From positions 1,543,695 to 1,607,694 of the forward strand of contig OY755190.1 in the NCBI GenBank assembly GCA_963576735.1: DNA of 64,000 nt, read 5' to 3'. Source of the DNA: Bedellia somnulentella (taxonomy: Eukaryota; Arthropoda; Insecta; Lepidoptera; Bedelliidae). The notes under the pieces are model-generated. The model searched no databases and was not told the origin of the DNA. It saw nothing but the letters and a program-made list of their open reading frames with translations. Shown one piece after another: positions 43,851 to 54,832 of the stretch (its first letter is position 1; the number at the start of each line of letters is the position of its first letter). The position numbers and the translations under genes are program-made.

Positions 43851-44852
43851 TTATACTTTTTCTATTTCCAATTCATCCTTCATCTCCACGCAACTTAGCC
43901 TGTCGTCCAATTTCTTCATATATTCATCTCTAATATTTTCATCCTCTTCCAATTTCTCCACTTTTATTCTCGCAAAATCCGTTGTTGACACTTTAGGCCT
44001 GTGACGCCAACGCGTGCACAGACCCCTAAATCGTGATATAACGAGAAAGTGATCTGTGCCAACGTTAATGCCCCTATGGACTCTGGTGTCAACAACCTTT
44101 GCTCTTAGCCTTTCATCCACTATCACAAAATCTATCATACTTCTCTCGCTTCCTCTCTGTCTAGTAAACATATGGATATCTTTGTGTTGAAACAACGTGT
44201 TCGTAACACAAAGATTCCTCTCCAAACATACATCAATCACTTTCTCACCATTCTCGTTCACTCTTTTATCACCAAACTTTCCTAAAACTCTTTCACAACC
44301 GTTGCGTGACACACCAACCCAACCATTAAAATCTCCTAACATAACAATTTTCTCATTTTCATCACACCCATTCGCAACATCGTCTAACAGATTCCAAAAC
44401 TCCTCCCTCTCGGATAGTGATCTGGACATGTCCGGAGCATACACGCAAATTATGCGCATCCGGACAAGCCCTACCTTCACCTTTATCCATAGGAGCCTTG
44501 GACTCACACACGCATAATCTTTCATGCACTTAGCCATCCTTTCAGATATAAGAAGTCCCACGCCTTGGCAAGCTCTGTCACTCTCGGCAACTCCCGACCA
44601 GATAGCAGTAAATGGGCCAAGTTGTGAAACCTCTTTTTCCTTGCGCTTCGTTTCATTTACACACAGAAAATCTAGTTTTCTTTCTTCCATAATCATACAT
44701 ACTTCATCTAATTTTTCATGCATCCCTCCACAGACATTCATCGTACCAAAGCGGGTCTCTTTAGCCCACTTTTCGCCCCGCAAGGAACCACGGTGTGATA
44801 GGTGGCGAGCCATATCGCCGCCATCGTGGTTAATTTTTGTTGCGAAACACAT
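43851..44852 (-). pseudogene. RTE endonuclease domain
   Basis: About 330 codons on minus: TRFGTMNVCGGMHEKLDEV, FLCVNETKRKEKE, GVGLLISERM, IICVYAPD, VMLGDFNGWVG, SMIDFVIVD and GTDHFLVISRF are the conserved blocks of the apurinic-type endonuclease of RTE/BovB LINEs. It ends at a stop at 43851-43853. The RT frame is shifted relative to it, so one base has been gained or lost near 43855. In intact RTE both domains are one protein. Confidence 0.92.
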
Positions 44853-45136
44853 TTGGACCCCACGAAAAGCAAGGGAAGTAAACTGTCCGTCTAGCCAGAG
44901 CCCCGCTTGACTAGGTAAGGTTATTTAGTACCCGGAGTTCACCAGGCTCCGGGACGGCGGCACGCTAACGACCAGGCTCACCCCTGGCCACGCATCCCTC
45001 GGCACGGCAGACCTTGGATTGGTGTAGGGGCGAAGATGAAAAAGCCCTTTTCCCTTAGTCGACTTCTACGACACCCACGGGAAGAGATGGGGTAGTGCTA
45101 TTCTATGCCGACACTACACAGCACTTTGTATAGTAC

Positions 45137-45324
45137 CTAGATATTTATTAAGTGTTACGAATAAGCAACTTATCTGTGTAAAACAAAATGTTGTTTATTA
45201 CATACATACATATACTAACGGCTATAAATCTCAAAAAGGGGTAGCCAGCTCGAGCTAAGGAATTTAAAATTTCTCAGCCACATTGGGAAAATAAGTGGGA
45301 TGAGATGGTAAAATAAAGTCAAAA
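45137..45324 (-). mobile_element. SINE-A 3' fragment (45196-45322) beside the jockey-like LINE
   Basis: CATACATACATATACTAACG to GATGGTAAAATAAAGTC. It is truncated at its 5' side, where LINE sequence starts. The same junction exists in unit 2 at 54718-54832. Confidence 0.78.
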
Positions 45325-48215
45325 AGTTTATTTATCAAAATTTAGTTAAAATCTTAAATTTTTTGGTCGTCAATTTTTTTTAATTTATCATCAATCCGTT
45401 TTGCTTCGGAAGGTTTTCGTTAAGAGAAGAAGCAACAAAGAAACTCTTTATATTCCCATTTTTTAATTTTTCAAAATATGGTTTATACAGTTTTGGGTTT
45501 AACATATTTTTACTTTATAAAAGATTTATTATGCGACCAAACCAAACGCTAGTTTGACATACTTAAACTAAATTGTCTATCACAAAAAACCAGTCACATA
45601 ACGTGAGAAGAAAAATCCTCACTAGATAATTATTCCTGGGTATAACGAGGGAAGATTTATAGCTTTACGGACACGGTCATGTGCGCGTTGGGTCCTTGTC
45701 GTTTAAAAAATCTTAAACACTGTAGTAAGATTTTTTTTAAAGCATTGCTTTAATTACTTTTTTACAGAAGCCACAGGCAATTCCAATATGTCAGAAGGAA
45801 GTTTGTTGAACATTTGGAGGGATAGTCCCATAAAGGAGTAACTTATTTTATTAAGTCTCCACTTCGGAACGTTAAGTTTCTCCTTATTTCAAGTGTGAAC
45901 AGTATGCCTATCACAAACTTTACTAAATTGGCCTATATGCTTTTTGGCATGCAAAATGCCAATATCTTTAATTTTTTCGTGCAACGAATACCTCGACCTT
46001 AACATGTAAATAGATCGGATAGCTCGTTTTTGTAAGACAAAAACTTTATGAATATCAGCCGTTTTGCCCCATAATAAAATACCGTACGACATAATACTAT
46101 GAAAATAACTGAAATAAACAATGCGAACTGTTTCTATCTCTGCTATTTCTCTAATCTTATGTACGGCATACCCTGCTGAGTTCAGCCTTTTAGAAAGTAT
46201 TGGTATTGGTATTGTTATCCCTAGGAATTTTGTCTCTTTCACTAATTCTACTTTTTCACTGTCAATAACAATATTAGCATCAACTTGCTTAACATTTGGT
46301 AAAGTAAAATTAATAAATTTAGTTTTTTTTGGCATTCTGAACCAGGTTATGTACAGTAAACCAATGCAATACTAGTGAGATAGCTTTATTTACGTCGTCA
46401 AGAGATGTAGAAGATCTCGCTTCATTAAATATTTAAGAAGTGTCATTTGCAAACATAACTATTTAAGAATACTTTTGTACCATAAATGGTAAATCAGAAA
46501 CAGTAATGGGCCAAGTATGGAACCTTGACGAACGTCTATTTCTGATCCTTCCGACGTAGTTTCATTAATATCAACCTTTAAAGTTCTTTTATTAAGATAT
46601 GATGCCGTTAATTTCAGTGTTTTCTCGTCAAAATCATAATATTTAAGTTTAATCAAGGCTTTTTCCATTTTTACACCATCAAAAGCTTTTATGAGGTCTC
46701 AAAATAAATCTAACGCATCCCGGGAGTTTTCCCATGAATTAAAATATGTTTTATTAGTGACACTCCTGCATCTACAGTAGACCTAATTTTAGTAAAACCA
46801 TATTGCTCGACAAGGAATATATTATGTTTGTTGAAATATAAAAGCCTTTGGTTGGATATGATTTTCTCAAAAACTTCACTGAGAAATAGATACAGGCCTA
46901 TAATTGGTAAAGTCCTGACTATCTCCTGATTTATGTAGTGGGATGAGCCTACTTAACTTCATACAGTCTGGAAATTCTCCTATGTCTATACATTTATTAA
47001 AAAGTATCGTTAAATGGGGAGCGATTATATTTATTATTCTGTTTATGACGAAAACTGACATTCATGTTATGTCTCCGTTTTTTTTAAAGTTTAATGGTTT
47101 TAAAATTTTCAATAATATCATTACTGTCAACGTACTTAAAAGAAAACTGTGCTGTTGTTTTGGTAACATTTTGTTCCAACAACTCAAGAGCTTTTTGGGG
47201 ACATGAATTTAATTTCTCCGTTGTCTGAGTGGGGCATTTATAAAATGATTTTCAATAATGTTAGGGTTTTGTGATCTTGGCTGTATCAGTCCATTATCTG
47301 ATAATAAATCGAGATCATGTGGGGTTTTTAGTTTTCCAGTTTCACTGTTTATTATTTTCCAGACAGTCTTTCTCTTGTTAGAAGAATTCTTGACTTTTAT
47401 ACATCGAGACTTAGCTTCACCACATAATTTTTAGAAAATTTTAGAATATTTTCTGTCATAAATAATAAAATCTTGGTTGAAGTTATAGGACTTTTCTCTA
47501 TAAATGTTATATAGGTGATCTCTACTTATTCTTATCGCAGCCGTGGCCCATTCAGCAAAAGAGAATTTTGTATCACATAGTTTTAAAGATATTGTTGAAT
47601 TCTGTTTTAAGCTCATTGATGAATGAAAGACAATTTTCTAATGTTTCACTGCTTCTCATTGAGGGGGTGATTGATGTTGGACCTAACATTATTTTCAAAT
47701 AAGCTAAGTTTTTTTTTCAGTTATCTGTTTACATACAATTGTCTTTTTCTTTTCAATGGTAAATTCTAAATTTATAAATTGACCCTTGTAGTCTGAGGTA
47801 ATGCAATCAAAGAGGAAGTGACCGGAGTAATCACATTTAAAATAAATATTATCTAAACATGTTGCAGAGGTCGAGGTAATTCGGGTTGGCTCATTAAATA
47901 GATTTAGAAGATTAAATGATTGAAAAAATGTTAAGATTCTCTCCTTTACTAGACCCTCACCCAATAAGTCAACATTGAAATCCCCACAAACAAGAACCTC
48001 TCTGGAGCTGCGGGAAGCCATCCTCAAAGCATCCTCCATCGCTGCTTCAAAGATGTCATAGTTAGCTTTGGGTGGGCGATATACACACAAAACTATATAC
48101 TTACTCAATTCAATGCATGAGATTTCTACACTAGTGAAATGTATGCCTTTTTCTTTATTGTACTGAAACAGAACGTATAACGCGGTATAGTTGAGCATGT
48201 TTCAGGATACTTATC
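45325..48215 (-). pseudogene. Jockey-like LINE with endonuclease and RT, broken
   Basis: Longest copy of this LINE. On minus: endonuclease 48198-47704 (VLCVYRPPK, VCGDFNVDLLG, SATCLDNIYF, TSDYKG), then RT pieces (LIPLHKSGDSQDFTNYRPVS near 46880, DVRQGSILGPLLFLIY near 46500, KKTKFINFTLPNVKQ, YAVHKIREIAEIETV, RSIYMLRSRYSL). Several frameshifts and stops. The upstream ORF1 is missing. Confidence 0.85.
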
Positions 48216-48365
48216 AGGACGAGACCCCGACATGTCGCGCGCGGCTATATGGCGTCATGCAATGCATGCTTTTGGCGCGTAGTGTAGTCCTTTAATCTTG
48301 CCTGTCCTAAGCCTATATACCTCGCCCATAGTACGCAGTTCTGAAAGTCAGGCCAATTACTTCAT
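48216..48365. other. Junction between two LINEs, no gene
   Basis: Contains CATGCAATGCATGCTTTTGG and ordinary AT-rich sequence; nothing assigned. Confidence 0.35.
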
Positions 48366-49003
48366 TGAGTATTACTGATGATGATGATGATGTCCAACCG
48401 ATTTCGGTCACGGCGTCTGCTTCAACGTGTCCTCTATGGACGCCGGTCGTGGGCTTGCATGTGGCTGACATAGCCAATCTTCTTTGTGAAGATCCTCGCA
48501 CACTGCGGGCATGTGAGCACCCCATTATTATAATTATATAGTATTAGCGCAGGTGGTCGGGCTTTTAATTCGTCGCGTTTGGCATCACTCTCAGCGCGCC
48601 GAAGAATTTCAAAGTCACGGACTTTGGTATGAACCAAAGTCCTCCACTCCGGTCTTATGGAGGCTTGTTTTCCCACTGAGAGCTCTTGATGCCGCACTTC
48701 TTCATGTGTCGCTTCAGCACATCTTTATACCTGAGGAGTTGTCCGCCATGCTTACGCTTGCCCTCCTCAAGTTCCGAATAAAAGATGCGCTTGGCGACCC
48801 TCTGTTCTGCCATCCTTGAAACGTGTCCGCACCACCGGAGCTGTCGTCGCATGAGGTAAACCTCAATGCCATCAACTTTTGCTCGACGCAACACCTCAGT
48901 GTTACGCACGCGATCAGACCATTTTATTTTTAGGATCTTCCTCAGACATCTGAGGTGGAAACGGTCTAGCATGCGTATGTGGCGGCGGTACACGAGTATT
49001 ACT
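48366..49003 (-). pseudogene. C-terminus of another LINE with a zinc finger
   Basis: On minus: [68 protein letters not shown] and a C2H2-like finger CPQCARIF...HMQAH, then a CAT repeat tail at 48370-48390. A frame change occurs near 48660. This tail architecture is known from several metazoan LINE groups; I cannot name the clade. It ends exactly where duplication unit 2 begins. Confidence 0.8.
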
Positions 49004-49215
49004 ATAGTGCTAATGTAGAAGGAAATGTCGATAAACGTCGACCACGGAGGAACCATTTTGACCAGATAGAGAGCGTGTGCTTCAAAAAGCAGGTGTCCGG
49101 AGTATGAAGAATAAAAGAGCATGCATGAAAAGATTTATGGATGTGAATGAAGCTAGATAGTTTTGCCAGGATCGTAAAAGTGGCGATCGATAGTCTACCC
49201 CAATGATAACTAACG
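49004..49215 (+). mobile_element. RTE LINE 3' fragment
   Basis: Duplicate of 36016-36246, slightly diverged and lacking the last tail bases. Confidence 0.8.
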
Positions 49216-51250
49216 ACTTTTCTATCTGAGGTACATTTCTTTGCCCCGCCCTGCCCTGGCATGCCCTGCGGCACACATAAAGTCATGGTGAAGCCGCAGA
49301 GGCCACAGGGCCAGCAGCAACCAATCCTTTCGGAAAAAAAGTGGTACCAAACCAAAATGAGTCCTAAATTTTTTTTTTTTTTTTTTAGATGACATGTACA
49401 TTGATTATTTTTATTAATAAATTTTTAGTTTTCTATCCATAATATGTATATCTATCTATTTATTGATTTATTCTTTATAATTATTATATTCTATTAATTT
49501 ATTTACATTTAAAACACATATATATTATATACAGAAGACAAAAGGCATTAAATTAAAATCTACTTAGTTATATACATCAGCTACAAAAAGAAATATATAT
49601 TAATTAAAAAAAGTATAACACTTATTTACATAATTAGAATAGATACCTAAAAACTTAAAATCTAAAAACATCTTCCAGCTCCTCTTCTCGGTGAAGGGTA
49701 CCTAGAATACTGGAAGCATTGCCGCGTTGTATAGCAATACTAACTCTTTGTCCAAGGTAAATTGTATTCAAAATTTAATATTGTGTTTTCCTTCTATTGG
49801 CCTAAGTTTGTGGGGCCTATTCCTATCATTCGTGCTCCTCTAAACAGTATTTAGTGCCCAGTTTTGTAATAAAAACAAAACAATTCAATCACTCATTTTC
49901 ATCAATCCTTAGAACATTTGCAAACTATTTATCCTCATTTGGCCCAAGCTCTCATTAAATTATATTTATTTGTAGCTATAATTACATATATATTTCTATG
50001 TTGTGACATCTGGAGGCATGTCTCGACATTAATTAATTTGGGAAACATCATACACGATACTATAAAAGCAAAATCCTAAATAGTAAGCTTGGTGTCAATA
50101 GTTGGGCACAGAATTCTCTACCAGTTCTTTCTGGTACCCTGGTTGCTCGCAAAGCATTTAATGTGGCTTTACCGGCTTTACATTCCACAAATAACCTTTA
50201 CTAAATAATGTCAGTACCTCTTAAGACTGAGACTAACTGATAGAGATCAGGGGAATGGACGATGCCAAGATTGCCTAGATATCCATGCTGATAAATGGCA
50301 AGGCGTAAGGGTATTAGATTGCATCCCATAGTAGTGCCCTGTCATTCCTCAAAGTCAACAAAATGAAAATGTCTGGTCTTTTGCCATTGTCTAGCATCAA
50401 GTCAGGGGGTTTCAGAAGAGCTGGTACGTCGACGATGTTAAGAGCCCGACGGATATTTTTAGGGACAGCACGGCGTGGTGGATGACCTGCGCTTCATAGG
50501 GATGAAAGTCCATAATACCCACGTTGATCAACTTATACTGCAGCAGAGATAATTTTCAATGATCTGGGCACCAATTCTCAGGCAAACTAACGAACAAAAA
50601 GTCGAACCACAAAAAGGTTACCAACTGATGGTATATTGATGTTCGTCAATTTGTTGCTCAAATCATTTAATGCTGAATACAAATGAATATTCAACAAACA
50701 AAAAGACATTAAGTAAGAGTTTCGGGAAAATGGGTCTTAAGAGGTAGCAAACGTTTAGGATGTGTAATGAATGTGTAACGTATAGAGCTATTTCATTAAA
50801 TTTTTGTATGATTTGGATTTTATTTTGTCGGCTAGGCATTTATTAACGTGAAATTTGTGTTTGTCAAACTTTTAACTCAGACTAATGGAAGAAATTTTCG
50901 TTTTTAAAATTTTAAAAATCCTAAAGAAATATTTTATAGGTATCATTTTTTGAATTTAAAGTATTAACTTATATTTATATTTCAATTTAGGAATTTTGTT
51001 GAATAGAATTAAAGCAAGCAGAAATAAAGAAAAAAATAAATATTTTTTTTATTCACACACATATATATTACGCAATAACATAATTAAAAGAATGGTTTTG
51101 CTAAATGAGAAAGACGTCAGAAAAGTTAACGTTTACATAGTGTGTCTGAAGCATTTATAAGACGATAACACGTCAAGAGCTCATAATGCTATTTATGTAA
51201 TCTAGGATATTTCCGGAAAAAGAAATACAAAAAGAAATGCTCTAAAAAAT
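49216..51250. other. 3' flank of JHEH-3, no gene assigned
   Basis: Homologous to 36247-37859 apart from the LINE tail insertion at 49371-49757. No intact coding sequence recognised. Confidence 0.35.
49371..49757 (-). mobile_element. 5'-truncated LINE tail with poly(A)
   Basis: Present in unit 2 but absent at the same place in unit 1. On minus it codes for the last 33 or so residues of a LINE protein (RVSIAIQRGNASSILGTLH then EEELEDVF, stop at 49655-49657), followed by an AT-rich 3' region and a poly(A) run read as the T run at 49368-49386. Confidence 0.78.
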
Positions 51251-51399
51251 ATTTATTTTTTCAAAATGCAACATATAACCAACTTACATCGCTAAAATTT
51301 GTTTGATAGCCGAAACGTAGTCAATAAGATTTTACTATAAATTATAAAATAAATAAAAAAACGAATAAATAGTTGTAAGTATCACAGCCTATCAGATGA

Positions 51400-54062
51400 T
51401 TATCCAAAGAGAAGTCCAAGAAGTCCTTTCTTCTGTCCTTTCTGAGAGTTGAACTTCTCCATGGCGGGGATTGCAGTCCAGATGCTGTTAGCGAAGTCTT
51501 TGTAAGCACGTTTCTCAAGAGCTGCTGTATGACCACCATAAGCAACAACGGTGGATTGCACAATGTTCTTGTATTTGTCTTCCAAGAATTTGTCAGGCAT
51601 GTAGATTATCTCGTCTTTGAATTTGATCACGGCCAACGGGACTTGAATTTGTGACCTACAAAATGAAAAAGATATAAGGTTATTCAGTATTTGATTTGAT
51701 GCAATCATATTCGATACATGAACCGAGTACTTGAGAAGGAAGGGATATGTGCAAAATAATAATGCAACTGAGAAGCGATATAAACAAAGCCGACTGTATT
51801 AAAAAATGACAAAAATGTATCAATGGTGGCATATATAACAGCAAAATATCTGCAAACTTTAAAAGAACTATAAAACTACATACATGAAGCTCATTTAATG
51901 ACCGCCTCGCACCAATTGAATAATTAAGTTATAATACCCTCTTAAAATGATGAAATAAATATGAGCTCACAACTGTATGTGTGGCCGTTGTTTACAAATT
52001 TCAAATAAGCAAGTGCTTTTATAGTTTCGGAAATCATCTCTCTTTCAACATTAAAAGAACACATGAAAAAAAAACTTACATATAGATAGTCAAAATATTA
52101 GGATCCTGGATCATGCCGAACTCCTCAGCATACAATCTAGCAGACGTGGTGACGCACTCCGAGTCCCAGTACATGGTAAGAGAGTCGAACACGTCGTCAA
52201 TGTCGTAGTTCTCAAACAGCATTCCATCCGCTACCAGATTGTTGGCCGTGTTTCCATCTGTCGCGAGGATCGCCAGCGACGCGATCCAGGCTGTTAGTGC
52301 AACTGGTGATTGGTTTAGACCGATAGCTGCAAAGATAATTTCTTTGAGTTATGCAACTTAAGATAAATTTGCTGTTTCAACTCATGAACATTAATGGACC
52401 ATTATGCTATATATCTAGCTAATATATTTAGGTAGCTTTCTTTTGTATGTTTCCTTTGACACTATGTGTCTGTATTCTGAACCATCGCACTTTTTTCCGT
52501 TGTTGTAATTTTTTTTAACTCTTATTTAATGGCGGTGCCTTAATTCTCCTCTAACTATTTGTATTGGATGATATACGATTTTGACATATACGAATGTCAT
52601 TTTAAAATGATACTCACCAATATTGTCAGGCCTGGTTCCATATTGGTGCATGTAACCAGTATTTTCTATTAAATCTTTCATATGGCTGAGTAATGGGTAC
52701 ATCCTGCCTTCATTTTCAGCTTCAACAACAGCGCGGGGGAAGAAAGCACCCAGAGCAACTTTCACTATCGTCTGTGGCATCGTACTGAAAGCGAGGTTGG
52801 TATGTAATCCGAGAATATCGTCTGGATACAGGACCGCCATGGCGTTTCCTGGCCAAGTACCAATGTCGCCGCAGTGGATGTAGAACTGCTGGTGACCAAG
52901 TCTTGTCATGAGGTTTTTCATTATTATTCCAATTTGATAACCGGTTAGACCGATTTTGTTTGTTCCCTGAAAAAATAATTTTGTTATTATTGTAATGAAA
53001 ATTTGAAGAAAACATGCTGATTGATATATTTTCATAGGTCGGCAGTCCAGATAGAAACTTCGAGTTCACGGTAAAATATTACTTTAATTAACTTACCTGA
53101 GAGTATCCGTAGCCTGGCACATCTGGGGCAATAATTTCAAAAGCGAAATCTTTGTCCAAAGCAGAGAGCTCATCGTAAAGGTGGTTGTACTCGTACAGAG
53201 TATGGGGGAAACCGTGAAGCATCAGGATTGGCACAATAGGCTTAGTCGTATCGGGTTTGATATGAATGAAGTGGATATCTAGACCTTGCACGTTGGTCAT
53301 GTATTGAGGAAATCTGTTCATGTTCTGTTCACGAGCCTTGAAGTCGTATTTATTTGCCCAGTAGTCGATTAGGGTTTCCAGCAGGTCGGTGTTGATACCA
53401 TACGTATGCACTGAGTTTTTGAGAGATTTCGTGAAATTCCTGTGGTTTGTTAGACGATATTTCAAGTCTTCTATCATCTGAAATCATTAAAACCCGTTTA
53501 AATTTAAGATCACATTTTTACAGGTATATTTATGAAAATCTTTTTTAGGTAGGCTAGTAAATACTTGATACTTACATCATTACTGAATGTTATTTTGTAT
53601 TCCTTGATACTTTCGTCAACAATTTGATCATCTTCTCCCCACCAACGATCATACGTGATATTTAGGGATTTGAGATCGCCGATCTTAAAAATTGTTTGGA
53701 CTTGGGTTATTAATTTTTGTACTCCATTTTGCTGTAATAAAGAATGAACAAAACAATTATTATAATTCTCAGTCAACATCAAAGATGACGGTATATGACA
53801 TTCCGTTCGAAATTCTGCGTTTTATAAGGAATTTTTCAAATTATTCATGACTTCTGCAATGGTTTAAGTTAAACATTACTGCATTAATGAAGACTTAAAA
53901 AGAGTTACTAAATACCAAAAAAAAAGTTATACTTACATCGAGCTGCGTGTTTGCCAAAGTTGGCAGGAAAGTGTTGAGGTCCTTTCCGATGTTACCAAAG
54001 AAGCCACAACTTGCAAAGTCAACAAAACAGCTGATCGCTGCTAATAATATCAGATACTTCAT
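51400..54062 (-). CDS. Juvenile hormone epoxide hydrolase-like protein, JHEH-3 (six exons, 504 aa)
   Basis: Exons on minus: 53937-54062, 53576-53731, 53097-53477, 52618-52966, 52080-52326, 51400-51655 (stop TAA). Exon lengths and phases are identical to JHEH-1 and JHEH-2. Signal peptide MKYLILLAAISCFVDFASC; HGFP, CGDIG, KDEI and GGH are present. A difference visible in exon 4 is ENEGRM where the others have ENESRM. A likely AATAAA lies at 51252-51257. Introns 3 and 4 resemble JHEH-1 more than JHEH-2, while intron 5 and the 3' flank are almost identical to JHEH-2, so the gene looks like a mosaic. Confidence 0.92.
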
Positions 54063-54094
54063 GTTTGATGTTTCTCTGATGTGTTCCAAGTACT

Positions 54095-54128
54095 CAATGA
54101 AAATTCTAATATTTCAAAGCCTTTTAAA
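54095..54128 (-). promoter_or_regulatory. Core promoter of JHEH-3: TATA-like box and initiator
   Basis: TTTAAAAG (54128-54121 on minus) is spaced 30 bases from the A of TCATTG (54100-54095), the same layout as JHEH-2, with one initiator base changed (TCAGTG to TCATTG). The leader would be 36 bases. Confidence 0.45.
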
Positions 54129-54439
54129 TGGAATTGGAACAATAAACATATATTTAACGGTTAACGTTATTCTTTTGAAAAGGTGGTGGTTATTGTATTT
54201 CTATTGTAATAATTATCCTTTGTTTACAATATTGATATAATATTTATACCATTTTCCTGTTTTTGATTTTCTTAAGAATTATTGAAGCTCTTTCTCAGCT
54301 TAATATCGGTGGATATTTTCCTGGTTTGAATTTTGTATAGTACTTAGATATTTATTCAGTGTTACGAATAAGCAACTTATCTGTGTAAAACAAAATGTTG
54401 TTTATTACATACATACATATACAAACTATAACTAACTAA

Positions 54440-54710
54440 CTATTAGCTGTGTAGTGTCGGCTTAGAATAGCACTACCCCATTTCTTTTGGTGGGTGTACG
54501 TAAGAGGCGACTAACGGTATTGGGGCTATTAAGGGATTTTTGGGCGATGCGGTTGGAGACCCATCACCAACAAGCTTTATTTTACCATCTCTTCGCCATG
54601 CAACTTTCCAAAAGCATGCATGCAAGCAGCATGAGGGATTTTTAATTCCACAGCTCTGGCTACTCCTTTTAGGGATTTATAGCCGTGAGTATGTGTATGT
54701 ATGTATGTAC
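54440..54710 (+). mobile_element. SINE-A copy, full length, unit 2 only
   Basis: AGCTGTGTAGTGTCGGCTTA to GCCGTGAGTATGTGTATG, inserted into the tail of an older minus-strand SINE-A. Unit 1 lacks it. Confidence 0.85.
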
Positions 54711-54717
54711 AATATAC

Positions 54718-54832
54718 TACAGCTATAAATCTCAAAAAGGGGTAGCCAGCTCGAGCTAAGGAATTCGAAATTCCTCAGCCACTTTGGGAAAATGAGTGGG
54801 ATAAAGATGGTAAAATAAAGTCAAAAAGGTTT
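54718..54832 (-). mobile_element. SINE-A 3' fragment
   Basis: Duplicate of 45196-45322, separated from its tail by the SINE-A insertion just before it. Confidence 0.75.

Larger units (their letters stand above)
40961..45124 (-). mobile_element. RTE-clade LINE, near full length, with target duplication
   Basis: TTTGTATAGTAC flanks it at 40949-40960 and 45125-45136, and the paralogous site in unit 2 (near 54340) reads TTTGTATAGTACTTAG without the element. Order on minus: 5' region 45124-44853, apurinic-type endonuclease, reverse transcriptase, 3' region ending GGCGTGAGAATATG and a GTAT repeat tail. A single EN-RT ORF and a short repeat tail are typical of RTE. It is damaged by one frameshift, one stop and the Helitron at 41119-42056. 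Confidence 0.93.
36010..47750. repeat. Segmental duplication unit 1 (JHEH-2 and flanks)
   Basis: Matches 49004-57292 in the same order: RTE 3' scrap, unassigned flank, JHEH gene, promoter side, SINE-A fragment, jockey-like LINE. This copy contains the 4.16-kb RTE insertion that unit 2 lacks. The left edge is at AGTGCTAATGTAGAAGG in both units. The right match ends near 47750, where unit 2 is cut by a SINE-A. Confidence 0.88.

Noticed and set aside
42146..44910. Several plus-strand frames of 85-134 codons
   Set aside because: They are antisense shadows of the RTE endonuclease and reverse transcriptase on the minus strand.
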